Of a stretch of DNA of 64,000 nucleotides, positions 43,937-56,103 are shown in pieces. The number at the start of each line of letters is the position of its first letter. The stretch's first letter is position 1. The DNA comes from Hormiphora californensis (Eukaryota > Ctenophora > Tentaculata > Cydippida > Pleurobrachiidae): contig CM035354.1 in assembly GCA_020137815.1 (NCBI GenBank), forward strand, positions 6,090,015 to 6,154,014. Direction: 5' to 3'. Made by a program: the position numbers and the translations under genes. The notes under the pieces are model-generated. The model saw nothing but the letters and a program-made list of their open reading frames with translations. It was not told where the DNA came from and searched no databases.

Positions 43937-44656
43937 TCATTGGGCGACTTCTAGGGAGAATATATGGAAGCCGCTCCCAGATGAAGGAAGAGGTAGGGAA
44001 AACTCTGTAGCGCATGTAGCTTCAATCAGGGGGTATCCTCTCTCCAGTCTCCTCTTGTAGGTAACTTTTCTCTTGAGCTTTTTTAGGTCAGGTAGCTCAT
44101 GGATGGCGTCCTGGGGGGTCCCTCCTAGTAGACTGGTGACCAGCTTCGTAGGGGCGTCAGATGAAGAGGTAGTAACTTGCCGGAGTCTAGAGAGGAAGGC
44201 ATTTGCCGATGTTGTCTGGATGGAGGGGTCATGGGTGTGCGGGGTCTCCTTTACTACTGCAACTGGTTCATCGAGGGTGGTAGTTAGTCGTCCCGTACAG
44301 TTTGGTGTGAACTGTTTCCGGTCCTTACAGGCCCAGTGCTGGACTTTCTGGGTTTTCCTGTTTCCACAGTAGAGGTATCCATTATAGGCGGCCTGTCGTC
44401 CACCTTTAGCCCCAGTCAGGAATTGAAGAGAGGATGTGACAGGAGGAGGAGGGGTATGTAGGGTAGGTGTAGCAGGCGGAGGAGGAGGAGGGGTAGGTAG
44501 AGTAGGTAGGGTAGGTGTAGCAGGAAGAGGAGGAGGAGGAGTAGGTAAGGAAGGTGTAGAAGGATCAGGATGTGGTGGAGGAGGAGGAGGAGGAGGTGTA
44601 GTATCGAGTAGGGAGTCCATTGCTGTTCGAAGAGCTGTTGATAATGGTAGAGACAT
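43937..44656 (-). CDS. Proline-rich FLYWCH zinc-finger protein
   Basis: Single minus-strand frame of 239 residues, the only convincing minus-strand gene. Residues about 18-75 are Pro/Thr-rich (polyproline runs). A FLYWCH domain follows at about 80-145: FLTGAKGGRQAAYNGYLY, then W-x-C (HWACKD), C in NCTGRL, and the terminal HTHD, in correct order and spacing. The rest is basic with LLGGTPQDAIHELPDLKKLKRK. FLYWCH domains occur in chromatin and DNA-binding proteins (Drosophila Mod(mdg4), worm FLH proteins) and in MULE-type transposases, so this could be a transposon-derived gene; it lies among inverted-repeat elements. The end may be an unspliced exon, since the last ten or so residues are unlike the domain. 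Confidence 0.65.
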   Translation of the reverse strand: MSLPLSTALRTAMDSLLDTTPPPPPPPPHPDPSTPSLPTPPPPLPATPTLPTLPTPPPPPPATPTLHTPPPPVTSSLQFLTGAKGGRQAAYNGYLYCGNRKTQKVQHWACKDRKQFTPNCTGRLTTTLDEPVAVVKETPHTHDPSIQTTSANAFLSRLRQVTTSSSDAPTKLVTSLLGGTPQDAIHELPDLKKLKRKVTYKRRLERGYPLIEATCATEFSLPLPSSGSGFHIFSLEVAQ

Positions 44657-44685
44657 GATTGTTAGTTGTGGCTGTGTGACCTCGA

Positions 44686-44693
44686 CCTTTATA
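44686..44693 (-). promoter_or_regulatory. TATA-box-like TATAAAGG before the FLYWCH gene
   Basis: Read on the minus strand, TATAAAGG lies about 30 bases before the start codon at 44656. A TATA box in that position would put transcription initiation almost at the ATG, so either the leader is tiny or the match is fortuitous. Confidence 0.3.
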
Positions 44694-44975
44694 CCTCTTT
44701 GCCACCGTTAGATGAACTGCCCATATCACGTATCCGGGCATCTGATCCAACCGATTAGCATAGTGAATGAGACATGAGAGCTCCTCTAATCGTTGTAACA
44801 AGCCGTTAGATAAACCGCCCATATCACGTATCCAATCCGACATGAGACATGAGAGCTTAAGCCTTACCGATTAGAGGAGCTCTCATGTCAATCGGTTTAC
44901 TCCAATAACTAACGAGCCATATCGTATTGGTGCCGCCCTCAGGGTCACGTTACCAATCGGGATATGATGATTTGA
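44694..44975. repeat. Inverted copies of an AGGAGCTCTCATGTC motif
   Basis: ACATGAGAGCTCCTCTAATCG at about 44771 is mirrored by CGATTAGAGGAGCTCTCATGTC at about 44867, and GCCCATATCACGTATCC occurs twice directly (about 44719, 44817). No gene seen. Confidence 0.55.
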
Positions 44976-44980
44976 CGCTT

Positions 44981-45260
44981 GTAGGCATTATCGCCATATC
45001 AACAATAATATTGACGCTTTTGCCTACACCCAATCACCCCTGTAGGCATTATCGCCATATCAACAATAATATTGACGCTTTTGCCTACACCCAATTATCA
45101 ATAATGTAGGCATTATTGATCGTAGGCATTATCGTACTTTATCGTAGGCATTATTGCCACCGTAGGCATTATTGCCGTTTTGACGGTTTTGCCTACACCC
45201 AATTATATATGCCTATATACCCTGTAGGCATTATTGACCGTAGGCATTATCGTACGTAAT
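44981..45260. repeat. Tandem 61-bp units with GTAGGCA ... TGCCTAC inverted ends
   Basis: GTAGGCATTATCGCCATATC starts at 44981 and 45042, each unit closing with TTTTGCCTACACCCAAT. Further, shorter GTAGGCATTAT units follow to about 45260. Each unit can form a hairpin. Origin unknown. Confidence 0.75.
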
Positions 45261-46993
45261 CATCTAAATTGGCCAGCGAAAGCCGAACTGGATTGGATCT
45301 GCTTCTACCAGATCCATGTTGCAATTAGCACATATGAAAATAATTGTAACTGTAGTTAGGGTTAGGGGTGGGAGGACCCTTGATCACTCACCAAGGAATA
45401 TATTCAAATTCAATATTGAATTGCAATGGTACTTGGTCGGCATGACCTCTTTGTCCCGGCCCCCTCATCTCATCGTGACCACGGTGTGAAGTGTAGGATA
45501 TTGCATTATTTATTCGTAACCAAGGGCAACCCCGGGGTTCTATTTAATGAGAGAGGTGTGCGCCTGATAAATCTCCATAGCAACGGAAAATTCTCTCGCA
45601 TGACCTCTCTAAATAGAGCATGTCTCTCATTCTACTCTCTCTCTTATCGCCCCAGTCACTTGATCCCTTATTGGATTTTCTGTTCTGGCATCTCTTGCAA
45701 CTCAGTAGTTCCCAACATTTGTTTCTATGTGTTTGCATCTTCCCATTGCTGCTGCAGAGGACCACTTCTTAATCTTTGCACCATTCTCCACTGAATGCGG
45801 TCGGTGGGACCATCTGCATCAGAAAGGGTCAACACGTATCTTGAAATTACACGATAGAGAGATACAGGGGAGAAACTAAGAGTGAGAGTTAGAGTGAGAA
45901 AGAAAGAAAGAGAGTTGGAAGATAGGTCATCAGCCACCTGTCGCGTGCTGTCCCCATCCGTTTCTAGGGCAACTATTTGAGAGTGATAACATTGCCCCAC
46001 CATGCATCTCCTTTCTAATCCTCTTCTGCTTCCTTAGTCCATCATGATGGTGTTGTCAATTGATTGGAGGGGTCTTGTAGTTTGACTTCTCCACCAAGTT
46101 CTCTATATTTCCAACAATCTAAATAGGAAAACCAGAATCTGTGTCCTAAATTTGTTTGCTTCAGCTCATTTAGAATCACTTTGTGTGCATGTGTTTGTGT
46201 GTATAGACATTTCCCCTCCCGCCCCCTATCAATTTGCTTCTGCGTGTTTCATTCTCAAGCAACAGGTAGTGATAGGTAAACTCTCCCTGATTCTTTTGAT
46301 CCGCCGCAAAGTTATTAATTCCATTAACGGCACAGCGGTTTATTATTTTCTCAAAAAACACGTCATGTTTCCTCTGAATATATTCTGCAAGTTTACTGCA
46401 GAGTCGGCACGAGTGCACACGTCCTACCATGTATACATGAGTAATATAGCACCTGTCCGCTCTCTCTCCTCCCTGTACCTCCCTCCAACTCTACTCTTCT
46501 CTTTCTCTCACTCCGGTTTTTTCTTCTCTCCTCTCTTTATTGCACGACAAGGATGGATTGAGCTCCTTGCAAAAATGCGGGCTGCTCAACTGTTTTTCTA
46601 CTTCTACTTGTTATTCTCGCATTGTCGCTCTCCTGCACTTTCTAACAGATCCGTCCTACAATGTGGGTAATTGTCTCTAGTCATTTTGTCACACAGACCA
46701 AGCTATTCTCCCACGTTTTGCCAATCATATCCCACCGTTCATGTCTTCTTCCTCGATTCACGAACAATACAATTAATCGATGTTTTTGTATAAAATAGAA
46801 AGAGATCTTGTACTATAAGTTATAGAGAGAGAAAGAGAAAGATTTTTATTGAGATTCTCTTGCATGAGAATCGTATAATGTTTGTGGTTTTGTTGGTAAC
46901 CGATTACTTTCCAGTTTCTAGCATTGAAAAAGAACTAAATCGGCGTCAGTTTTTGTCTGCCAAGGGTCCAGGACCCTAGATAGTCCAGCCAAT
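45261..46993. other. Intergenic region before the EF-hand gene; no gene recognised
   Basis: Mixed AT-rich DNA with T/C-rich runs. A 172-residue frame at 46152-46670 and a 122-residue frame at 45426-45794 have no family resemblance and no flanking signals that would support them. Short GA tracts at about 45885-45915 and 46825-46840. Acceptor-like CCAG/CTAG sites at 46913 and 46921 and again at 46988 precede the next gene. Confidence 0.45.
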
Positions 46994-49900
46994 ATGCCGA
47001 CCCAAACCCTCATGAGACCAGTCTCTCTGCCTAACATGGGTAATAGCGGAGGAACTAAAGCAAAGGATCTTGGTTAGTGTTTTTACCTTCCCCTACCTCC
47101 CCCACTATAACCTCTATGGCGGCGCCATACCCCATTTGATTCTCATATGGGGTCGCGGCGCCAGACAGACTATAACCAATCAATTGTTTGTTTCCCAATC
47201 ACTGTTTTCCTTCTAAAACCTATCAATCTTCTCAGGAATAGCAGTCAAGGGTAACGATATTCTGAAACGACCCCCTAGTGGAAGCAGTAGGAGATTATAC
47301 AAGCCCGCTGCAGCCCCTCCCTCTACACCACGCATAACCCTACTAAACGAGCGACCATCCTCTGCAGCCAGTAGCAGGCCCCAATCTGCCAAGAAGGAAC
47401 AGGAGGGTGCCCTCCCCAACGGGTGGAGACCTTCCTCTGCTGTTCGCAGGCTTGGTACGTAACTGCAGATTCAATTAGAAATCCAGCCTTATTGACTGCA
47501 TGAACTATCCTGATTCTACCTTCCGAATAAAATCCCTAACCCCATCCCTCAGGAGGCCTACCCAGTACCCACTCTATAACCCATCCCTCATCAGGTGAGA
47601 TAGAGATCCCCTCAGTAGAGGAGAGTACAGTGGACATGATGGAGTTGGTGAGATCAGCACATGCTCTGAGACAGGAATCCGCTGAGGTCACCTCTATCAA
47701 GTCACGTGAGTGCAGTGCAGCAGGGTTCACTACTTGGGGTCCAACAATACAATATAGTAAACATACCTAGTAGCTATGCCAATCTTTCTGGCGGCGCTGG
47801 CCGCTGACTCGATCTGAGCACACTGTCTAATATCTGAGAATCAAAACGAGGTCTGGCAACGCCCCCCCCCCCCCCACTATTAGTATTACCGAATTTGTGT
47901 AAGACTGACCGGGTTCACAGTACCATCGCCTACACGCCCTCGACAATGGGTTTAGTAGCTCTCTTCTCCTTTTTCTTCTGGTGAGAAGAGGAAGAGAGAG
48001 TTACCCATCTGTAATCAGAGATTAGATTATACACCTGTACGTGCCTGTGTCCTGTACGTACCTTGTGTCTTGTGGAGCCCACCCTGCAGCACTTGTTCTC
48101 TGTGTACATGGCTGTGATGTATCCAAGCTAATCACTAACATGGTATCTACCAGTATTTTCAGGTATAGTTGCTGGTGATATAGTGGTACCACCCTCCTCT
48201 CCCTACCTACTGGACTGCAGGTGTCAACACGAAGTGTCGCTTGTAGCCCCCTCTCGGTAGGTAGAGCATAACCCAAGCGTTATAACATCTAGATTCTAGC
48301 TCTCACCAGATCCTTCCTCGCGAGATTCGCTGCACAGCTGGCTATCATGACGACCAAATTTGCAAACTATATCCCAGTCCATAATTGATAATGAACTCCT
48401 ACTAGTCGTGTTTTTCTTACCCATCACCCCCTTCAGAACTGGAGCTGTATGTCTGAGGATCTACTAGAGCACGTCTCACAACGTGTAGCATTGGAACAGC
48501 AAATGCCATCATCCTCCCGACTCTCACTCAGGAACTCCCGGCCCCCATCTGCCCCCTCCTCCAGAGCATCCAGCCGTCCCCCTTCATCCCAGGTATATGT
48601 AATTCATTTATAGTTTTCAGCTACCACTGCAGTGCCACACCTTGTTATATATTCTTCTTCAATCCACCTTCTTTTCTATATTCTCCCTCTTTCCTCCCTC
48701 ATGATCATTTTACTTCTCTCCGGTGTTTTATTATACACACACCATCTGTATATAACATGTGTGTGGATGGAGGACACATATTCACACATGTTGGGAGGAG
48801 GAGGAGGAGGAGGAGGAGAACGTGTTGCTTTCTCTCCTTCTCTTCTTTTCACGCCTTCCACAAATATATCGACCTCTTGGTTTCACCATATCAGTATATC
48901 TTCCTTCATCAAATCTTTCTCTCCAGGCAAGTTATCCCGGTGACCTAGGCCGGCCCAAGACAACCTCTACCACCCGTCGTAGTACCCCGGGAACCAGGAG
49001 TAGACCTAGCACGGCCCGGGAACAGAGATCCCGGGACAAGTACAGGGAATCTCTCTCTGAGACTGGTATAGCACTGCCATCCCGAGTTGTGGAGCGGCTG
49101 GTATCCTCCTATAGCGCGGATAAGCTGCAGTCACGGCCTATGACAGCGTGCTCTAGCCATGGGCTATACGATGTTATGAGGGAAAAGGTGAGTGCTCACT
49201 AATTAGCTTCACAAGTCAGGTCATTACAAACTTTAGTTGGATAACCATGGTTACAGACATCTGACAGATTGGGTTAGCCAATGTTGATATGTGGTAACCA
49301 TGGTAACACAACAAAGTTAAACAAACATCTCCTAGGTAAACAAAGGGTATAATGATATGATATCAGCATTCCAAGTTTATGATAAGTTAGACAGGGGCTT
49401 CGTTTCTCGGGACCAGTTTAAAAGGGTACTTCGACATTTTACTGTCGATCTGAACAGGAATCAAGTGGAGAACTTGCTACAGAGGTATGTTAACTATGGT
49501 CACCAATTAGTTTGAGGGAAGTTGTTATCAGAGGTAACCATGGTAACCATAGATAATCATGGAAACCCCACTACCCAGGTCTGATTTGGTGGACGATTGG
49601 AATTATAACCGGTTACCATATCGAGTATTCCTGGACCGGTACATGGAGAGGGGGAGAAGTGGGTACATCAGACACTCCTCACCAGTTACAGGTAATTATC
49701 GTTGTGTTTCACCCGTTTAGACTCCCGGATAATAAGCAGCATCTTGAGCCGTTTATCATTTCTCATCATATTCTAACGAGATGTGGGAGCGTGTCAATCA
49801 CAATGAACCAAACTTGTTGAGTAAGTTACCCCTTAAAAACCAAACAGCACCATGTTGACATCCTCCATGATATATCACCCATGTGTTTCAGGGGAGAGAC

Positions 49901-52900
49901 CAGGGACTGCCGACACTCAGTTTGCAGACATTGCAGAGGCGCGGTTATTTGCTCAGTTACACAGTGACTTTGTTGACGTACTGGAGAAATTCAGGTACCC
50001 ACATTTATTACCCGGGTTTCTTAATTTGCATCTCAGTTTTCTCCCTCGCGTAGCGAGGTTGCGCGATGTACACTGTACAGTCAGTATCTGACAAGCGTGA
50101 CCCTATTCTTGCGCAGAAACCGCGGTCTCCAACTCTCCCCTCTAAACCTGTATCCCCCTGTACCACCCCTTAATTAACCTGTTATAGGAGTCGTGATGAG
50201 GAGCAGACGGGGTGTGTGGAGTATTCTGATTTCAGGAATATCATGTCTGATTACGGGGTGAAGGTGGCCCCCGCTGCTGAAACTGATGACATTGTGAACT
50301 ATGTGGACTATCTGAACTCTGTAACGATCAGGTAACGAAAACTATACATCCTCTATTGGAAGTTGGAACAGGAAATGCTCGGTCAAGATTCCTTGAAGCT
50401 TGTGGTGAATTGAGTCTTTGTGGGGGTAACGTGGGGCATGGGGGTTTGGGAATGAGGCCTGACCTGTTTGAGAGAAATGAACTGTACTGCTGACTGTAAA
50501 AACATATCATGGCTGTATCACTATCAGATGATTCGAACCAGTTAGAAACAAGTCATGTAAAAAATTGTCTCTTAAAACTTCGGTAACAGCAAAAATAGAA
50601 AAAATCGAGAGACATTCGGCTCATTAAATATGTAATTAGTGATCAATTGGTCATTAGTGTAAGCTCTGAGATGTGAGAATGTAATTAGCTCACTCCAATG
50701 AACATGAACATACCCCGAACATACATACATATTTAATTATTTTGCATAAAGTAGCTGCTACACAATTATAAAATGTGCCATCTCAGATCAAGACGGTCTA
50801 CCACAGGAACCGACCGAATCAGGAAATACCGGTCCCTGATTGGCTGATAACTAGTCACGTGACCTAAATAACGAGTTCTGATTGGTTGTTTACTTGTGTC
50901 GGTCGATTCCTGGTCTACAAACATTTATAACCTACTACCTCACATATAACTCATTCTACGTATAGCGTTCCTGCATTCCTCCATCTCCCGCAGCTCCCTG
51001 GTGGCCTCTAGAGGGTCCTTCTCAACAGCACTCTCCCTCAACATTTCCTTGGGTCCCTTCCTGGGTAGCAGAGTTCTAAGTTGGTATGGTTTACACTTGC
51101 ACACCACACAAATCAGACAGAGGAGAGCCAGGAAGATTCCACAGCAGATTGCTATTGTGGTACGGGGTACTCCAGGATAGAGGTTGTCAGGTTTAGAGGG
51201 CGGGGTTGTGGTAGAGTTGTTGGGTGTGGTGGTGATGATCTCAGTGGAATTCAGAGCGTCTGCTGCGATAACTGGGTGGGGAAATGGAGTGGTTAGGGAT
51301 TGAAGCTCTATATTTTAACAGTAGGTGGTTAATAACCACATACAGTAAAACCACTGGTTACCTAAAGAAAAGAAGAGTAGGAGATTCTTCCTCATGGTTG
51401 TGGTTTTGAATCGTGTCCTTCTCCGGATCAGCTGATACACTTTTTGACAAATTATGTTTTGTCTACATCAGTCTAACAAAACAAAAATAATGATTAAATT
51501 GGGAAATAGGGTTATAAATTAGATAGCGTCCCGGCCGTGGTTTCAGCTCAGTGTACCCCCTTCGAATGGTAACACTTTGGCCTTTCGGCGTACAGGTGAG
51601 AAAGAAAAGAAATCTAACTTAAGGCCATGGTGTCAAAATAAGATATGTCATATCCCGGTCATATACATATAGAGTCTAGAGAGTATAGAACCAAGCTAAT
51701 TTGGGTATGATATTTCCTCATTTCTCTCCCTCATGCGCTGTCCTCTCTCACGATATCGCGAACGCTACGTTTAATTTATAGGGATCTCTCCTACCCCAAA
51801 AAGAGAGAGGGGACATTGTACTCAACAAGCTAATAGGGGTTTGGGACAAAGGTATAATAGGTTACTACAGAATCACGATGTCACACTGTATGATGTGTGT
51901 ATAACACTGATTGAGAAAAGAGAGAATGGAGATGTGAAAGAAAGGGAGAGAGAATAGAGATGTGAAAGAGGGAGAGAATAGAGATGAGAAAGAGAGAGAA
52001 TGGAGATGTGAAAGAAAGAGAAATGGAAGAGAGACATATTGGGATTAGCACCCAAGTCATGCAAACAGTACCCACACATACCGATCCAGCGGTAAACACA
52101 AGTACATTTAATAAGGAACCATAATAAAGTTCAAGAGCCTCCAAGAGCACCCAAGAGCGTACCCGATCGAAGAGAGACCACACCTGAGAGCGCACCACAC
52201 CCAAAAGAGACCACATCCAAGAGCGGACCACCTCCAGAAGACACCACTTCAAGAGCGCACCACATCAAAGAGAGTTCCCCATCCAGAAGATACCACGCGC
52301 AGGGGACACCACGCGCAGAAGAGACCAGCGCGGCGTTGTATTTGCGCGTGCGGTCTCTTCTGCGCGTGGTGTCCCCTGCGCGCGGTATCTTCTGGACGGG
52401 GAGCTCTCTTTGATGTGGTGCGCTCTTGGAGTGGTGTCTTTTGGAGGTGGTACGCTCTTGGATGGGGTGCGCTCTTGAACTTTATTATGGTTCCTTATCA
52501 TTTAAAAAGTGGGGAAAAAGTGATATAAATCTAGTTCTCTAATAATAATCTCAGTTAAGTTCAAACCAAGCAAATAGATACAGATTAGAAGGGGATCAGC
52601 GAGGAGGGAGGGGTCGGAGAAGGAGGTAGTAGTAGTAGTAGTAGGCTAGTGAGAAGGTGTAGTTCAGGAGCTATAAATCAGGAGCTATAAATCAGGACAT
52701 GAATCATGCATCATGCAGCAGTTCATTCGTCTTGTGGTAATAACGGAGAGAAGGGGGCCATCCACGATGATCGGCTAGTTTACATATTATTATATCAGTG
52801 CTCCTATACTATAGCATAGTCGCCAATAAATCTCTCTCTCGCTCTCTCTCGCTCTATCTATCTCTATTTCTATCTCTATTTTTTATTTCTCGCATATTCT

Positions 52901-53672
52901 ACATAGTGTTCATAATATATTTCTCATTCCCCGATTGCTAAAAGCTGATATATTTTAGGCCCGAAACTGGAGAAGAGGACGCGGAGAGAAAATCATCGCT
53001 GGCTCGACCGCAGACTGCACCCGCTGAAATGGTAAGAAAGCAACAACAAAAGTAGAAATACAGAGATAGGGGAATGTGAAGATCGAATTGTCGAATTTGG
53101 CACAGCCAGACATGCAGACATTCTACGTAAAAGAAAGACATTCAACATGAAGCACAGATCTACATAAACTATTAGGAGGGATACCAATGTCCAGTTTAGA
53201 TGGGCGGGTCCACCCAGTAGTAATAAATATAATCATGCTGCTACACATGCATATGCACATGTGTCAAACAAGTCATGTGTTGCTAGCTGCAGCTGCATCT
53301 AGGATCTACATCCGGTTAGAGTAGGTACTGCCAGAATAATGAATCCCTGCACGGGACTTGGTTACGAAGTCACCCCTAATATTGCTTTCGCGGAGGGGTA
53401 ATTTCATTACCAAGCACAGGACATAATTCAGGTATTTCGAAATGCTTCATGTTTTTCAGTTCTGTATGTGTTGTCATGGTTATGTTCGTTGTCATGGAAA
53501 CTCCCCCCCCCCCCCCGTTTCCAAGTTTCCACCTCCCCTGCTGCACTGCATCTTCCCATAACATCATCAATATCATCCAGCAGAGCACATCTGCACAAAG
53601 CTCAGCAGGGGGTTCAGCTGGTGCTGATGGAATCTAATTGAAAACAGAGGGAGAGAGAGTGAGATAGAGAGT

Positions 53673-53713
<41 letters not shown>

Positions 53714-55071
53714 TGCACACAAGCTGTTCTCGGTCGGATTGGTCGGCATCCTAATGAGAAGAGAGACTGAGAAAGACGTGTTGGGAAGACACTCTCACTC
53801 TCACCCCACCCTTGTTGAGAATTAGTACAGTGTCTAGTTTGCTGTTTAGTCTCTTTATCCCCTCTATTCGCCGCAATGGCTTTCCTTCATTTATCCAAGG
53901 TAGTATTAAAAAATTCATCTGTCTAGGAGACGGACAGTCGTCTGCCCAGTATCTCTACCGAGTGTTGAGTCCAGTCTGTCCTTGTTGAGTAAGGGGTGGG
54001 ACTCAAGAGTTTACTTTTGTTTTCTTCTCTAAAACACTAACTATCCCCTCCCTCTCTCCAGGCGCTGAGTCATGTCTACACGGCTGCAGAGTCTGACCAG
54101 GAAATGCAGTATCAACAACTCAGTCTCAACCTGAGGCCTGTATACAAGGATCCGAGGCAGCGGGCTCTAGTTAAAATTGAAAACTGCAAATACTTCGTTA
54201 GTAAACCCTCGTCCCTCCCCTTCCCTATCCGATAGTTATAGTGACCTGTGTACGTGACCTGTGCCCTGTAATAGCTCACATTCATTTATCATGTACTGGT
54301 AAATGACACCAACAATCAACATGGTGAATAATATACGACTGTTTTCAGAAAGGAGGCCAGCGGAAGCCCACACCTAATCCTGGGGCAACAATTCAAGGGC
54401 AGATACAACGATTGGTAAGAAATGAACACAACACGCACTTGAGTCAGAGAGAATAGAGAGAAGTATATTTCATGCGTCTATGTTTTACTGAAGAGTTAGT
54501 GAACAGACATGAAAATTAGACCGCTCTAATTCATGAAAAATTACTAACGACTTTCTTCAATTGCCAGTTCGGTCCTGACACTGCCGCCCTACGCCGAGTA
54601 ATGCAGAATCATGACACGGCCCGGGATGGCACAATCACCATTGGGACATTTCGGGACCTCCTCCGAGACCTCGACATAAAGTAAGTTAAACTAGTTGCCA
54701 TGGTTATTGTGTTAGGGACTGTGGGCAGAACAAATTGCAGAACAAGCTTGAAAGGGCTGGAAGAGGAGACAGAGAGATAGTTGGACATTCAGAATGAATT
54801 GTTAGTCCTGTCCGCACCTAATTGTGGCATAGTTAGAAAAGGGATGGTTACACTTAGAGTGTGTAGCTATAGAATATACTCTTCCACTTTTAGTTTTAGC
54901 TAGAAATTAGAAACTGGAATTTGTTAGAAAAAACCAAAGTTAACCAAAATCTCCCTCAGAGTGGACGACAATGATTTCTATTCGGTTGTTAACAAGTTTG
55001 ACACCTCCTTCAAGGGTGTAATCCCATATCGGAAATTCCTGAGGACATCCAAAGCTAAAGCAGCATGTTGA
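46994..55071 (+). CDS. EF-hand protein, about 13 coding exons (EFCAB6-like)
   Basis: Exons with matching phases: 46994-47072, 47236-47454, 47553-47705, 48437-48592, 48927-49187, 49336-49484, 49579-49691, 49892-49994, 50188-50331, 52959-53031, 54062-54196, 54349-54414, 54568-54680, 54960-55071. The N-terminal half is Ser/Pro/Arg-rich with repeated RPxSAxSRPxSA phrases, common in axonemal proteins. The C-terminal half has about six EF-hand-type units; loops such as DKLDRGFVSRDQF and DTARDGTITIGTF keep some Ca ligands, others (FDTSFKGVIPY) are degenerate. The pattern resembles EFCAB6, but I am not certain. A frame change near 48450 in exon 4 is needed (one extra base). The 2.6 kb and 1 kb introns after exons 9 and 10 hold repeats. 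Confidence 0.72.
47114..47167. repeat. Inverted copy of the GGCGCC-centred repeat
   Basis: Reverse-complement of the 41694-41753 unit: GGCGGCGCCATACCCCATTT ... GGGTCGCGGCGCCAGACAG. Located in the first intron of the EF-hand gene. Confidence 0.7.
50332..52110. other. First part of the large EF-hand gene intron
   Basis: No exon or other gene recognised. Contains an imperfect inverted pair around 50793-50918 (GTCTACCACAGGAACCGACC mirrored by GGTCGATTCCTGGTCTAC) and GA-rich repeats at about 51910-52035. Confidence 0.4.
52111..52498. mobile_element. Fold-back element with minisatellite arms and a 6-bp target duplication
   Basis: Inverted ends ATAAGGAACCATAATAAAGT, with CATTTA directly on both sides (52105-52110 and 52499-52504). 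Both arms are made of AAGAGCGCACCAC / GTGGTGCGCTCTT units of about 16-25 bp in opposite orientation, meeting near 52335. A small analogue of the big fold-back element, in the EF-hand gene intron. Confidence 0.78.
53357..53414. mobile_element. 58-bp relative of the CTTGGT MITE
   Basis: CTTGGTTACGAAGTCACCCCT mirrored by AGGGGTAATTTCATTACCAAG, with CACGGGA / CACAGGA on the two sides, a 7-bp duplication with one mismatch. Shorter centre than the copy at 40321-40410. Confidence 0.6.
53645..53711. repeat. (GA)n microsatellite
   Basis: GA-rich run with a pure core at about 53680-53710 inside the EF-hand gene intron. Confidence 0.85.
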
Positions 55072-55312
55072 AACTGGGGAGTAGCTATCATATTGGGACT
55101 CTGTATTATAGACATTTGATTGGTGTGTTGTATGTATGCTGTTCAGGGTGCAAATTAGCAATTTGTATATCGGGACTCAATGTTGAGCAATATGTACAAT
55201 GTATTTGAAATATCAGAGAAAGATCATGGGACAAACGTTCGGGAATTGAAAATAGGGCAGAAAGCCAGAATAGTTTTTGAAAGATCTCTGTGACAGGAAA
55301 TTCAATAGATTA

Positions 55313-56103
55313 GGGCGCGCACAGACTGTTCATGCGTGATCATGTCCATAAGTGGGCAAGATTTTGATCAAGTCACGCAGACTGTTCAAGCTTGATCATC
55401 TGATCAAGCTTGGACAGTAAAAACTGAAACTTATTCATATCAAAGCAAAAACCACTGTACCCGAATAATTTTGATACTCTGAATCGCGTAAGCTAGTTTT
55501 AATTTCAAATCCTTCGGAGGTCGGCTGGTCGGGAATGTGTCTTAATTGGGCATAATTGGGTCTAATTGACCCCACTTACAACTCGACTCGTCACCTGGAA
55601 ATGACGTGAGGGCACTTTTCCGACTAATTTTGATACGCTGAATCACATAAGCAACTTTTCCAAGCCCCCCAGAGGTCGGGAAATGCCCTAATTGAGCAAT
55701 TAAGATCAATTAGATCCAATTATAATACTCAATTAGGACACTTTCCCGGCCTCTGGGGGCGTGGAAAAGTTGTTTATGTGATTCAGCGTATCAAAATTAG
55801 TCGGAAAAGTGCCCTCACATAAGTGTCTATTATTTCCAGGTGACAAGTTTTAAGTGGGGTCAATTAGACCCAATTATGCCCAATTAGGACACTTTTCCGA
55901 CCTCCGAAGGATTTCAAAACTAGCTTACGTGATTCAGAGTATCAAAATTAGTCGGGTACAGTGGTTTTTGCTTTGATATGAATAAGTTTCAGTTTTTACT
56001 GTCCAAGCTTGATAAGATGATCAAGCTTGAACAGTCTGCGTGACTTGATCAAAATCTTGCCCACTTATGGACATGATCATGCATGAACAGTCTGTGCGCG
56101 CCC
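55313..56103. mobile_element. PIF/Harbinger-like palindromic MITE
   Basis: Inverted ends GGGCGCGCACAGACTG, flanked on both sides by TTA (55310-55312, 56104-56106), the 3-bp target typical of PIF/Harbinger. The 791-bp element is an almost complete inverted repeat, and within each arm TGATCAAGCTTG-type words form smaller hairpins. The inner part carries TTTTGATACGCTGAATCAC and CCTAATTG words shared with the TTAA element in MED22. It lies between the EF-hand gene and TIMELESS. Confidence 0.8.

Noticed and set aside
46152-46670. 172-residue frame before the EF-hand gene
   Set aside because: Cys/Phe/Ser-rich translation of T-rich DNA without a family match or splice/start context; a real gene cannot be excluded but is not supported.
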